Below are positions 52,590 through 63,407 of a DNA stretch of 64,000 nucleotides, piece after piece. The number at the start of each line of letters is the position of its first letter. Position 1 is the stretch's first letter. This stretch comes from Cylindrotheca closterium (taxonomy: Eukaryota; Bacillariophyta; Bacillariophyceae; Bacillariales; Bacillariaceae), in assembly GCA_933822405.4 (NCBI GenBank), contig CAKOGP040001335.1, positions 425,544-489,543 on the forward strand. The letters are read 5' to 3'. The notes beneath the pieces were generated by a model that saw only the letters and a list, made by a program, of their open reading frames with translations, did no database searches and was not told the DNA's origin. Both the position numbers and the translations under genes were made by a program.

Positions 52590-53864
52590 TCACATTTCTG
52601 TTGAACGATGGAGAAAAAAGTGAATTGAGATGAAGTTAACCAAGTAGTCCTCCTTTGCCAACCCTTGACTAATCGATCTGCTTTCACGCTGCTGCTGCCG
52701 CCTCATTGTCAAGATCTTTTGAACTTCACGTCCAAGAAAACGCAGTCCTTTATTGTTATAAGCGAAGAACACACATATTGCCATGATTCCAAAGAAACCG
52801 TGAATTGACTCAGTTGTAGAAAAATTGTATAAGACTGCGCTTTTTGGACAAATGAGTTCATTCCAAGCATCACTCCAGTTGCACACTACAGTACTATCGA
52901 AAGCTGCTCCTTCAAACATTCTCTCCGCACCTGTAACATTCGAAACATCCCACGATGACAAGTCTTGATTGAAAGATGATGCGCCATTAAACATATCAGT
53001 CATCCATGTTACAGAAGAAGTATCCCAAGATGACAAGTCTTGATTGAAAGATGATGCGTTCTGGAACATGGCATACATCCATGTTACAGAGGAAACATTC
53101 CACAATGACAAGTCTGCATTGAATGTCGATGCGCCATTGAACATTTGATCCATTCTGATGACAGACGAAACATCCCATGATGACAAGTCTCCATTGAAGG
53201 CCGCTGCTCCTTGGAACATCCTTTCTGTCCTGGTGACAGAAGAAACGTTCCAAGATGAAATGTCGCCATTGAAGGATGATGTACCGTCGAACATTCCATT
53301 CATGTTTGTAACAGAAGATACATCCCATGCTGATAAATTTCCATTGAACGCCAATGCTCCTTTGAACATCCTTTCCATCATTGTGACAGAAGAAACATTC
53401 CAAGATGAAACGTCGCCATTGAAGGATGATGCACCCTTGAACATTTCACTGATGAGTGTGACATTCGAAACATCTCACGATGAAATGTCATCATTGAAGG
53501 ACTCCCACGATGGGGTCATCATTCCAGGACGGGGAGGAGGGCAAAATAATTGATGCATGTGTTCGACATTCAAAACACACCAGGATCCCATTGGCCAGCC
53601 ATATTTTCGCACGGCGGTGTTATTGCAGTTGTGGTCATCCGAACAACCGTCAAATATAAAATCATGCACAGCCTTTCGTAATTGCATCCGGTGGCTGAAG
53701 CAAGTATAACCATTTTCATTGACCTGTTGCATCTGGGAAGAACGTTGCTGCGCCAAAACATGGCCATCACGCCAACGAAAGGCGCACAAATCGGAGGCGG
53801 TTGCCAATCGATTCAGCAAACACAAGCTGATAGTCGGAAAGAAGAGGAACGTGACTCGAACCAT
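52590..53864 (-). pseudogene. DUF285/BspA-type surface-repeat protein interrupted by one TGA
   Basis: From the ATG at 53864 the frame runs 425 codons with one interruption, a TGA at 53475-53477. Signal peptide (MVRVTFLFFPTISLCLL), Cys-containing N-terminal domain (CFSHRMQLRKAVHDFIFDGC, CNNT, YGWPMGSWCV), eight 25-residue repeats, a hydrophobic segment (HGFFGIMAICVFFAY) and a basic cytosolic tail. The TGA stands exactly where every other repeat has Trp (DDISS-TGA-DVSNV), so a TGG-to-TGA change is the simple reading. The tail keeps KEDYLV, which in the neighbouring relic precedes the RING, but the RING itself is gone. It may be a fresh pseudogene, a polymorphism or a read-through gene. Confidence 0.75.
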
Positions 53865-54496
53865 CTTGACTATACAAGCAATCCCTTTGAGCAAATGGCT
53901 CTGCAACAAGAGAGAATCTATTTAGGGGCTCCTTCGCCATCGATGTTGTGATGATATTATAGATTGTGAAGATGCCGCGCATCCTTCGAGTCCTGAATAA
54001 TGAATTATTGTACTGGCCTACAACTCGAGGTAGTCGTCTGCATTCTGTGTCTATCTATACTTCTCTTCCACATCAACATCACAGGCCAATCCCACATTCA
54101 TACTGGATCAACCTCAGCCTAGAGTCGGTGGCAACACTGTCAGCGATCTCACAATTCCCACATAGCATCGCACTGAATACGCATGATACCGCGGTCGATA
54201 TCATCTATGCGGCAAACTTTTGAATGGCATATTCATATACGGACGTCTCCCTGACGCTCGAGTGTTTGAATCTTACATTTTATTGCGACGAGAGCATATT
54301 GAATACTGTGTTATAAATAAATATATTTATCATCGTCATAACAATCCTACACGTGTTGATTTGTTGTTCTGCTTTGATTGGAATTATTGTTGCAACCTCA
54401 TTCGTGCTACTGTATTTATATCAACGCCGCATTCGCGCTCGTCACATTCATTGACAATAACTCCCTCCCAACGCAAAGCCTCTGAAAGTCCTTGCG
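53865..54496. promoter_or_regulatory. Divergent upstream region of a DUF285 gene and an LRR gene
   Basis: A 632-bp gap between the minus-strand DUF285 start and the plus-strand LRR/ankyrin gene. AT-rich patches, no other gene recognised. Confidence 0.4.
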
Positions 54497-56095
54497 ATGA
54501 TGGAGAAAACAACATCAGGGCATCAACGTTTCATCTACACGACACAGACCATTAAGGTTCCACGAGACGTGACGCATGCCTCTATCCATGAAAAAGTTCA
54601 GGAGATTCGACATGTGACATTCACAGGCCGCCTTGAGCTGTTGGAAGTGAATCTAAACATGGGGCTCCGGGTTCTTGGGAAAGCAGTCTTCAAAGGTTGT
54701 CTATCTTTGAAAAGGATATCTGTACCTATGACAGTGCAGATCATTGGCTATTCGGCCTTCCTTGGATGTGGATCTTTGACTGATGTAGAACTATTCGAAG
54801 GCCTGGAAGAGATTGCTGATCTGGCCTTTCTGAGCTGTCGGGCATTGCAACGAATATCCATCCCTTCAACAGTGGGCACAATTGGGAACTGCGCCTTTGG
54901 TTACTGCGAGTCATTGGTGGAAGTCTCATTTCAAGACGGCCTATTCGAAATCAAAAGAGGTGCTTTTCAATATTGCGTCGGATTGTCCCGTGTATGCATT
55001 CCAACAACAGTACATACTATTGGAGAGTCCGCATTCGCCTTCTGTACTGCACTTGTTGAAGCCGATCTAAATGAGGGTCTTGTATCCATTGAAGCGGCGG
55101 CCTTTCAAGGATGTACGGCGCTATGTGCTGTCTCCATTCCACATACGACAAATGTTATTAAAGATGGGGCATTTGGGGGCTGCACGAAGCTCCTTGGTGT
55201 AGAGTTAGCAAGTTCCAGTTTATTTAAACTGGAACTTGGGGAAGCTGTCTTCTTGCGCTGTAATGCGTTGGTCAATGTTTCTATCCCTTCCGCTGTAAAT
55301 AAGATCGACAATGAGGCGATTTTCCATGGTTGTCCTCTGTGGGATGATGAAGGCACAGACGATCCGCTCCAAGACCGATATGCAAACCTACCTATCCACG
55401 AGGCTTGCTATCAGGCGTCGAGAATGACTGTTGACGACCTGAAGACTCAACTGGCAGTATCATCATCCAATGAGAAGACTTGTCTGGTCGATGCTTTTGG
55501 TTTGACCCCGTTTCATATCATTGCAACATCTTCCAAGCTTCGCACTGATCTCATGTCAGTACTGTTGGATCACTATCCATTGGAGATTGTTTCACAAAAG
55601 GATCGCAATGAAAAGACAATGATGGACTATTTGTTAGCGCACACTTCGTCCAATGCGAATCCAATGATTCAAATGGTTCAAATGGTTCTCAAGTATACGT
55701 TGAATTTCATCATGTCCCGCTGGGGTCTGAAACAGTGGAGAACGAAGATTGCTTTGCAAATGGAACAACGATCCATTGAGTGGAATCATAAAAGTGTCGT
55801 CCAAATCCTCAAGTCGTTGACTACTTTCTTCCAAGCCGAAGTGACATCAATTCTCGAGTTGGCATTGTGGAAAATAAAAATCATTAGCAACTCGACCTTG
55901 CAAGATGATCCTTCTTCACGACGACAAGAAGAAGAAAAAGAAGAAGTGGATCGAGAATCCTGTCGCATGATCTGCAAAGCTGATGTTGTGATTTCAAATG
56001 TCGTTGGCTTTCTTTGGCAAGATAAAGACGAATCATCCATAATTTCGAATGTCTTGCCGAATTCCTATCACATCATTTCCATGGCAGAAATTTGA
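54497..56095 (+). CDS. BspA-type leucine-rich repeat (LRR_5) protein with ankyrin-like C-terminus
   Basis: Single exon of 532 aa, ATG-ATG at 54497. After a short lead, seven to eight 23-residue BspA/LRR_5 repeats occupy about residues 40-270 (pattern IP-x-TV-x-x-IG-x-x-AF-x-x-C-x-x-L-x-x-V, for example RISIPSTVGTIGNCAFGYCE). Then an ankyrin-like unit (YANLPIHEACYQASRM, DAFGLTPFHIIATSS, DRNEKTMMDYLLAH) and a helical C-terminal region (MVLKYTLNFIMSRWGL). No signal peptide, so probably intracellular, unlike its DUF285 neighbours. This is a widespread diatom/oomycete architecture; the function is unknown. A decayed fragment of a sister gene lies at 58985-59250. Confidence 0.85.
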   Translation: MMEKTTSGHQRFIYTTQTIKVPRDVTHASIHEKVQEIRHVTFTGRLELLEVNLNMGLRVLGKAVFKGCLSLKRISVPMTVQIIGYSAFLGCGSLTDVELFEGLEEIADLAFLSCRALQRISIPSTVGTIGNCAFGYCESLVEVSFQDGLFEIKRGAFQYCVGLSRVCIPTTVHTIGESAFAFCTALVEADLNEGLVSIEAAAFQGCTALCAVSIPHTTNVIKDGAFGGCTKLLGVELASSSLFKLELGEAVFLRCNALVNVSIPSAVNKIDNEAIFHGCPLWDDEGTDDPLQDRYANLPIHEACYQASRMTVDDLKTQLAVSSSNEKTCLVDAFGLTPFHIIATSSKLRTDLMSVLLDHYPLEIVSQKDRNEKTMMDYLLAHTSSNANPMIQMVQMVLKYTLNFIMSRWGLKQWRTKIALQMEQRSIEWNHKSVVQILKSLTTFFQAEVTSILELALWKIKIISNSTLQDDPSSRRQEEEKEEVDRESCRMICKADVVISNVVGFLWQDKDESSIISNVLPNSYHIISMAEI

Positions 56096-56217
56096 AGGTG
56101 CAAAGGTCACAAAATAGGGCAAGTAGTATTTTAATAAATACACTAAAGTTTTAAAATATCACACGACCAATATGCTGTAGCACTCGTGAAAGACTACAAT
56201 ACGCTCTGCGACTTTGG

Positions 56218-57501
56218 TTAATGGTTGTGCCTCTTGGATCGGTTTCGATATCTAACGCAATAAAGTAACAACAAACCCACTAATACAAGTGCTCCGTACA
56301 TAGTCTGTCCACTAGTGGCAGTAGAAGCATGCATTCCAGCAGCATCCAAAGTTGCAGTTTTCGTGGCCTTCATTTCCACAGTCTGGTCATTAGTAGCAGT
56401 AGCCACGCTACTTGTTGCATCCAAAGTTGGAGTAGTAGTAGTAGTAGTAGTAGTAGTCGTAGCCTCGTGTTCTTCCGTGCACACCTTGGCTAAAACATTT
56501 TTCCAAGCCTCGCCCCACGAATTGCAAATTATAGTCAGATCCATGGCAGTAGTAGCTCCATCAAAGATATCCTTTGCACTGTTGAGTTTCGAAACATCCC
56601 AAGACGACAAGTCTTGCTGAAAGGATGTCGCCTTGTGAAACATGCCGGCCATGTCTTGTACATTGGATACATTCCAGGAGGACAAATCTTGATTGAAGGA
56701 GGATGCCTCTTGAAACATGCGATGCATACTCTTTACAGAAGACACGTCCCATTTCTCCAAAGGTTGATTGAACGAGGAGGCACCAATAAACATTCCCGTC
56801 ATGTCGGTCACAGAGGAAGTATTCCACAAGGATAAGTCTCCATTGAAGGAGGTTGCACCCCAAAACATTTTTTCCATGGTCTGAACCGACGAAACGTCCC
56901 ATGCCGAAAGGTCTTGATTAAAAGCCAATGCACTATTGAAGGTGTTGTACATGTTGGTAACTTTCGAAACGTTCCATTTGGAAACATCTTGATTAAAGGC
57001 GGATGCCCCCGCGATCATGTAGGCCAGGTTTTCGACCTGTGACAAATCCCATTTGGAAATGTCTTGATTGAAGACGCGTGCCCGATAAAACATGTGATCC
57101 ACACTCTTGACATTCGACAAATCCCATGCAGAAATGTCATCATTGAATGTTTTCTTGTTGCTAAACAATTGGTCCATTTCCGTTACAGAAGAAACACACC
57201 AGGTGCCCATGGGCCAGCCATATGTTTTCACAATGGCAGTCTTTAATTTGCAGTTGTGGTCATCCGAACAGCCATCTTGGATAAAGGTATCCACTGCTTT
57301 TCGAAGTTCTGTACTATTTTGGAAACAAGCACAGCCGTAGTCATTGACCTGCTGATGTTGCTGATGCTGTTGTGAATCATTGCCCAAGGAACACGTAGTA
57401 AAGGTAGAAGAAGAAGAAGATGCCGTTGCAGATGATGATTGTGATGACATTGACAAGATGATCATCATCGTTGCCACCACCAGGATTTTGTGTACAACCA
57501 T
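56218..57501 (-). CDS. DUF285/BspA-type secreted or membrane-anchored surface-repeat protein (intact)
   Basis: Single exon of 427 aa from the ATG at 57501; the frame is open to 57549 from TTG. Signal peptide (MVVHKILVVATMMIILSMSS), Ser/Gln-rich linker, a Cys-containing domain (CACFQNSTELRKAVDTFIQD, DDHNCK, YGWPMGTWCV), eight 25-residue repeats with the FNxDxSxWDVSxVxxMxxMF pattern, a degenerate closing unit, a Thr-rich stalk (poly-Thr from a GTA/TAC trinucleotide run at 56430-56458), one transmembrane segment (MYGALVLVGLLLLYCV) and a short basic tail (RYRNRSKRHNH). Probably a cell-surface adhesion or recognition protein. Unlike the decayed relative at 50-51.9 kb, it has no RING. Confidence 0.85.
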   Translation of the reverse strand: MVVHKILVVATMMIILSMSSQSSSATASSSSSTFTTCSLGNDSQQHQQHQQVNDYGCACFQNSTELRKAVDTFIQDGCSDDHNCKLKTAIVKTYGWPMGTWCVSSVTEMDQLFSNKKTFNDDISAWDLSNVKSVDHMFYRARVFNQDISKWDLSQVENLAYMIAGASAFNQDVSKWNVSKVTNMYNTFNSALAFNQDLSAWDVSSVQTMEKMFWGATSFNGDLSLWNTSSVTDMTGMFIGASSFNQPLEKWDVSSVKSMHRMFQEASSFNQDLSSWNVSNVQDMAGMFHKATSFQQDLSSWDVSKLNSAKDIFDGATTAMDLTIICNSWGEAWKNVLAKVCTEEHEATTTTTTTTTTPTLDATSSVATATNDQTVEMKATKTATLDAAGMHASTATSGQTMYGALVLVGLLLLYCVRYRNRSKRHNH

Positions 57502-57921
57502 CTTGATGGTAACATGCGCGCAGATGGCTACCTGTGTGTGTAGTTCCAAGGTTAACTGTAATTGGTTGAATCGTCAGCTCAATCGCAGGTTACTGGTACC
57601 TGGTACCATAAGCATAACAATGACAATAATATAAAATAACTGCCCAAATTTTTCAGGTTATTGTTTCAAAATATTCAAAATGCTGTGCGATCACCGATTC
57701 TCTATTTCCTCATATTTAGTCTAACGAGTCGCAATCTATCACGACTTGAAAATGAACAGGAATAATGACGAATCATCCATCTGTGACTACACTATCATCA
57801 TCCTTCCAAGGTCATCCATTATTCTCTGAATGCACGGTAAATATTCTAGCAAGCATACAGTTATTAAGCGACTGACCCAGTCACCGGACTTGTAACGAAT
57901 ACAAGACAGTCCAGGAAGAAT

Positions 57922-58849
57922 ATGAGAACGGGTCCAGATCACAACACCACCGAAAGTGATGAATTCATTGCTCGTGCTTTGGCCGAGCAAGAAGCCGAAG
58001 AACACGAACGAGCTGAAGCCTTGAGACGGAGGCAGTCAAACAACAATACCAATACTACTGTTCTACAATATCCGGGAGATCGTCTGCGGCAACAGCAGCA
58101 ACAGCAGCAGCCGTATCAATCGTATGCGCCACAACGAGGATATCCATCTGGAGGACATAACTATCAAGCACCACCACCACAACCACCGACCTACGCTCAA
58201 CCGCCACCTGCCTACAGTGCGCCTCCTACATTGCAACATGCTCCACAACAGCAACCACCACCGCCACCTCTTGCATTTGGTGGAATGTCGAGACAACGCA
58301 CTCCCATGTGTCACATTCCCTGTGTCGTCGGACCAAACTCCGTCTGTGTGGAAATGTAAGTGATCGATCATGGATTTATTGTGTGTCATGACTTTTTTGG
58401 AACCCACATTACTAAACACTCCTTGTCTTTTTCTTCTCTTCCAATCAATCTCTTGCTACTACTATTACTGTAGGATGGTGGATACAGGTGCCGAGAGCTC
58501 GGTCATTTCCGAACAGCTGGCCAAAGAACTTGGATTGCAAATTGATCGACGCGCCCAAGGGATTGCGGCCGGTGTCGGCCAAGCCCGGATTGTGGGACAA
58601 GTCCGAGATGCCGTCGTGACCTTGGGTCACGTGGAATTTCTCATGGAATTCATGGTCCTCCAAGTGCCCACACGGCGTCTCTTACTCTTGGGATTGGATC
58701 AAATGCGAAAGTACAAGTGCATTGTCAATTTGGAAAAGGATGTTTTGATCTTTGGAGGAGGTGGAGGTGTGGAAGTGTCCATGTTGCCACCAGATCCTCA
58801 AAGGCATTTGATGGTGCCGGGTGTGGGTGGAGGTTGTAACATATCCTAA
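57922..58849 (+). CDS. DDI1-like retroviral-type aspartic protease
   Basis: Two exons, 57922-58355 and 58474-58849 (269 aa). The N-terminal half starts with a Glu/Ala/Arg-rich helix, then a long Gln/Pro/Tyr-rich low-complexity region. The protease domain spans the intron: active-site motif VDTGAESSVISEQLA, a flap region with GIAAGVGQARIVGQVRDA, and the closing LLLLGLDQMRKYKCIVNLEK. This matches the RVP domain of the DNA-damage-inducible DDI1 family, a ubiquitin-linked dimeric protease that acts with the proteasome. The usual N-terminal ubiquitin-like domain is missing; a helical segment resembling a ubiquitin-interacting motif (EFIARALAEQEAEEHERAEA) may take its place. The length is shorter than typical DDI1. 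Confidence 0.85.
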
Positions 58850-58984
58850 TAGTGTAATCCGCACATCGGTGTGCATCTATTATTTTACTTTAGGAACTTG
58901 GAAGCTTTCTGATGATTCTTCCATGGCAATAATGTGCTTTGAGATAAAAATAGCGTGTCAATGACTTGAGGGCTTGGGTGATAT

Positions 58985-59250
58985 TCTCACGCCGATTCCA
59001 TCTGCACAGCCATTTCGCTTCTCCACCATGATTCTAGAGACCACAGCCGGACAAGATGGCATTTATTGCAAACTTGAGGGCCATTTGAATCATTGGAATG
59101 GGATTGAAAATATAAAAGTGTGCGCCAACAAATAGTCCATCATCGTCTTCCCCTGATGATCCGTTTGCGAGACAATGATTTGATATCGCATATTCTACTC
59201 CCGACGAGAAAACAATCAGCAAGGACCTGACTCAATTCCAAGGGCGAAGA
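58985..59250 (-). pseudogene. Relic of the C-terminal part of an LRR/ankyrin gene
   Basis: On the minus strand this matches about 55570-55760 at the nucleotide level, including ATGATGGACTATTTGTTGGC (DYLLAH) and CAATGATTCAAATGG. Frameshifts and stops interrupt it. Fragments readable in two frames are MMDYLLAHT and IPMIQMALKFAINAILSGCG. Confidence 0.7.
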
Positions 59251-59544
59251 TAGTAGGACCCAACCATACTGCTAGTGGATACCGGTTTCATTTAGGGGCA
59301 TCCTGCAACCATGAGGAGGAAAGGCGAGACGAAATTCAATGGGTACTCTAATAAGTGACCAAAAGCTTGAAGTGGCAGTTTCTATTCTTGTGCTGCATAT
59401 GTATATCACTCCATGCAGCTCTCGTCAATTTCGGTTTGGCAATCGACTACCCAATTTTTCAGGGAAGCTAAAAGTGGTCGTACTAGGAGGAGAGCTAGAA
59501 CGCATCCTCATGGTCCAGTGATATGGTTGGTCATTGAGACAAGG

Positions 59545-60110
59545 TGAAAAGGCATTGAATCTTTCCTTAGGCACACAAAATTAATACTGCTTTCGAAATC
59601 ATGTTGCATGGTACATACCTACCGGTAGGTAGAACAGATCTCGTGCGGCTTTTTGCTTGTCTGGCGTACAGATCTTTTGGATACACTGCAAATTTTCAGA
59701 GAAGACAGGCACACACTGGATCTTTTCTGGGGCACAAAAAAGACTGCTTCCAAGATCATGTTATTGCACTGCGCACGTGATGATTGATGGTCTGCAAAGT
59801 GGCCCGTCTTTTTTTTCCAGGGCAGCCTATTTGCTTACTGTGCACGTGAAAACTGAGATGTACATACAGTACGGTAGGATTTGGTCATACCTTTTTCCGC
59901 CGACTCAATCGACCAAAGGTTCGACTTTCTATTTCTTCAATTTTTAGCACGTTATGTCTGCTTTTTCGCACCATTTGCAGACCCTATCCTGTACATTTAT
60001 GCTATGTAACTGGTACAAAAACCTGTAGCGTGTCGTCTTGAGATGGACACTGGATCTTTTTTCGGGAAAGAAAAGACTGCTTTGCTTTTGGTAGGTGGTA
60101 CTATGGTACC
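59545..60110. repeat. Degenerate tandem repeat, three units
   Basis: Three diverged copies at about 59549-59612, 59703-59768 and 60044-60110 share CACTGGATCTTTT, GGG-ACA-AAAA and AGACTGCTT. Unit spacing is irregular (about 155 and 340 bp). Confidence 0.5.
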
Positions 60111-60374
60111 CTGACGCATTTTATTGTTTTTTCTCCTCGTAGAACCACATACTATCTCCATGCAGCGAAGCGAAAGTAGTATCCTGATATTATGATACGC
60201 TGGATCATTTCACAATAGAATACTACCGTAGGATATTATATAGCAATAAATAAATCCATTCTCGTACAATAACCCACGTACAAAACGGTACCAACTTATC
60301 AAAAGTTGTGAAATCTTTTTTTTGGGATCTGCTGTTTTCTTGGATCACAATCTGATATTCCTGACGATTGAAAG

Positions 60375-63300
60375 ATGAAGCTATCGTCTCTTGCATTGAG
60401 CTCGCTCGTTGGAAGCTTCTGCTTCTTCTACACTTCTGGCCACATGGCAGACCCCACTCCTTTCGATCTTTATGATGAGAATGGTCAGCCTTTGGGTAAG
60501 TTTCAATTGAAGGGTGGTGACATCAACAGTTGGATTGTTGATGGAGATGGGTACACCGTGTGCCACAAGGATGATGCCGGAAGATCGGGAGCTCACCACA
60601 GCCGCCATCTCAGCCGAGAACATGCTGAAAAGATGCGCGCTCTACATCAAACAAGATCCCACGAACGAAATGGTGTGACTACGGAGACAGTCCGCGCTGA
60701 AGACCGTGGAGAAGTGCTTGGATATGGCAAAGATGGTGAATTCGTGTACTTCTACTGCACAAGGCTCAAGGGTGGAAACATTACTGCTGACTTGGATCTT
60801 CCAGTCGCAACTACAGACCCCACCGAAATTGAGTACCTGGAACCAAACATCCACAAGTCGTTGCACGTTGCAGCTATGGAAGCTGGAGTGTACGGTGAAT
60901 GCTCGCTCAACACAGGCGGAGTTTGTGAGCCTGATGACACGAGAGATCGTCTGCTTCGTGGTCGTGAACTGTCTGGGCTCAAGGAAGGAACGGTCCGCAA
61001 CTTGGTCATCCCTATCAAGTTCGTTGGACATGAAAAGCAGGCACTCCCATCGAAAAGCGATCTCGAGGTCCTGATGAATGCCATGGAACCAGACGCTACC
61101 AGGGCACCAACTGGCGGTGTGAAGAAGGTCTTCCATGACAACTCGTAAGTATTGGTATTGAGACTTCGTATACTTTGTATTTTGTATTACACCTCGATAC
61201 TGATACTTCAATGTGCATTGCTCTGTTGTAGGGGAGGAAAGCTCACCTTGGAATCGACAGTTCTTGACTGGGTTCAGTTGGATGGCAGTACAGGTGGTTA
61301 CTCTCATACTGAGGATTACTGTACTGGATCCTTTGATAAAACGACCAAAGGCCAAGGGAAGGGAGCTACATACCTACACGACTGTTTGGTCGAAGCGTTG
61401 AACAAGATTGATAGTTTCGTTGACTTCAAACAATTCGATAGTGATAATAACAACAAGATCGACGCCATTACGTTCATCCATTCGAGCTATTGTTCCACCG
61501 CTTGTGGCAGTGCAAGGGACAAGATTTGGTCTCACCAGTGGGGGCTGAATGGTAAACAGTGGACAAGCGCGGAGGGCGTTGTTGTTAACGCATACCATAT
61601 CAATCCAGGATTGATTGGTTGTTCGGGAAGTAAGATTGGAACCATCGCCACCATTGCACACGAGACTGGACACTTTTTGGTGAGTATCATACTATTTGAA
61701 TGGATGGACGGACGGATTGATTGCTGATCAAGTGCGACGCGGTATATATATATTTGTGCTCACATCTGAACCCATTGCGATCTTAAGGGCTTGCCCGATC
61801 TGTACGATAGAAATGGAGGTGGAAATGGCGTCGGTGCCTGGAGTTTGATGGCATCGAGTGATGGTTTTGGTGGTACGAAAACATGTACGTATCACAATCA
61901 CTGCCTGTCTGATTTGTGAAAACAGCGCATGCTGAATGCTGACAAGTTTCTGTCATACTCGGTTTATGCCCATCGCCTATTAGACCCTCCCATGCTAGAC
62001 CCGTGGTCCAAACTAAAGTTGGGCTGGGGAACAGCCACCGAGCTTTCGTCATCGCAAAACAAGGTGGTGTTGCAACCTTCCGCCACAAACCACAAGTATT
62101 ATAAGATCAGCAAGGGGTTTGCAGCAGGAGAGTATCTTCTCATTGAGAATCGCCAGAAGAAGTCCTTTGATTCGAAAATCCCAGAGGTAAGTGCGAGCAA
62201 ATTGTTGCGTGAAACGCTTGTGATAAGTGGATGAATGATACTAGCAAAGCGAGTCTGACGCTCTCATTGTTTGTTCTCGACCATAGGCTGGGCTCATGAT
62301 TTGGCACATCGATGAAGACAAAAGTGGCGACCAGAATGATGACGAAGGGCATCCTGGGCAACCAGATTGGCCTAGCAACGGCAGACACTATCATGTCGCT
62401 TTGATGCAAGCTGACGGAGAGTACAAGTTCGAGAAGCAGAATTCTGGTAATGGAGATAAAGGTGATATGTATGGACAATGCCTTGGGGGTGGAACGTTTG
62501 GTCCTTCCACCACTCCCAACTCCAAAGGTTATCAAGGTGGTCACGTCAAAGATACTGGTATCACAATCACCAATATCTACCAACAGGGAGATGACATGGT
62601 CTTTGATGTTTGCTTTGGAGATTGTGCCTCGGGTTCTGCGGCACCGCCTACTCGTGAATGCTGCAAAGATCTGAAAGATTACAAAATGTGGGTGAAGGTG
62701 GGTGCAACGAATCAATATTACTCATACACATGCGACGAGATTATGGTAAGTTTCAATGATATTTGTTTGTTCTCAACAGCGCTACATTGTGTTAACAAGT
62801 TTCAATCCATTGAAACCATAGAGCAGAGATATGTGTGATTCTACGAATGGAGGCGAACCAAACACAGGTTTCCAGACGACAAAGCCCAAGGATGCATGCT
62901 GTGGATGCAAGGGCGGTCGCTTTGCCTCACCTGGTGCCACCCCTGCTCCGATTACTCTCCCCCCAACTGCTGCTCCTGCTCCTGGCTCTACCTGCAAGGA
63001 TGTTGCAGGGTACGAACTATGGGAGAAAACTGTTGGTACTAACTATGACACATACACATGCAAAACCGCTTTGGTGAGTTTCAAAAAGTGTTTGATTGTT
63101 GTCGACCTCGCTGGATGTTTTTGTTATCATTTTTTAATCCTTTGAAATCCGCCCTTAGGTCCTAGGCAAGTGCGATTCGACCAGTGGAGGCAAACCAAAC
63201 ACACCCCTTGCCACCAAAACGCCGAAGGAGGCATGCTGTGGATGCAACGGCAGCTGCAAGGATGATACTGCATGGAAGGACAAGGGCAATGATACATGTG

Positions 63301-63407
63301 CCGGGTATACGAAGTCACCAAGTTGGTGTGTTCAAGCTGAAAAGTTTAAGAACGCTGCTGGTGTTTCTGCAAAGCACGCTTGCTGCATCTGCAAACTCTA
63401 TTATTAA
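60375..63407 (+). CDS. Secreted M6-like metalloprotease with Cys-rich C-terminal repeats
   Basis: Seven exons: 60375-61144, 61232-61679, 61788-61884, 61984-62186, 62287-62745, 62822-63073 and 63159-63407 (825 aa); all GT-AG, phase consistent. Signal peptide (MKLSSLALSSLVGSFCFFY), then a propeptide-like N-terminal region. The catalytic zinc site is IAHETGHFLGLPDLYD (HExxH with downstream Asp), followed by the Met-turn-like WSLMASSDGF and PPMLDPWSKLKLGW, then AGLMIWHIDED, all typical of the M6/immune-inhibitor-A-like group. The tail has two to three Cys repeats (CCKD, TxxxYTC, CDSTNGGEPNTG, DACCGC) joined by a Pro-rich linker; introns fall at the same place in two of them. Probably an extracellular peptidase. 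Confidence 0.9.

Larger units (their letters stand above)
58850..60374. other. 1.5-kb gene-free stretch
   Basis: It contains a relic of the LRR/ankyrin gene (58985-59250), a degenerate tandem repeat (59545-60110) and ACCGGT/GGTACC palindromes (about 59615-59631, 60100-60112, 60284-60290). No intact gene. Confidence 0.6.
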
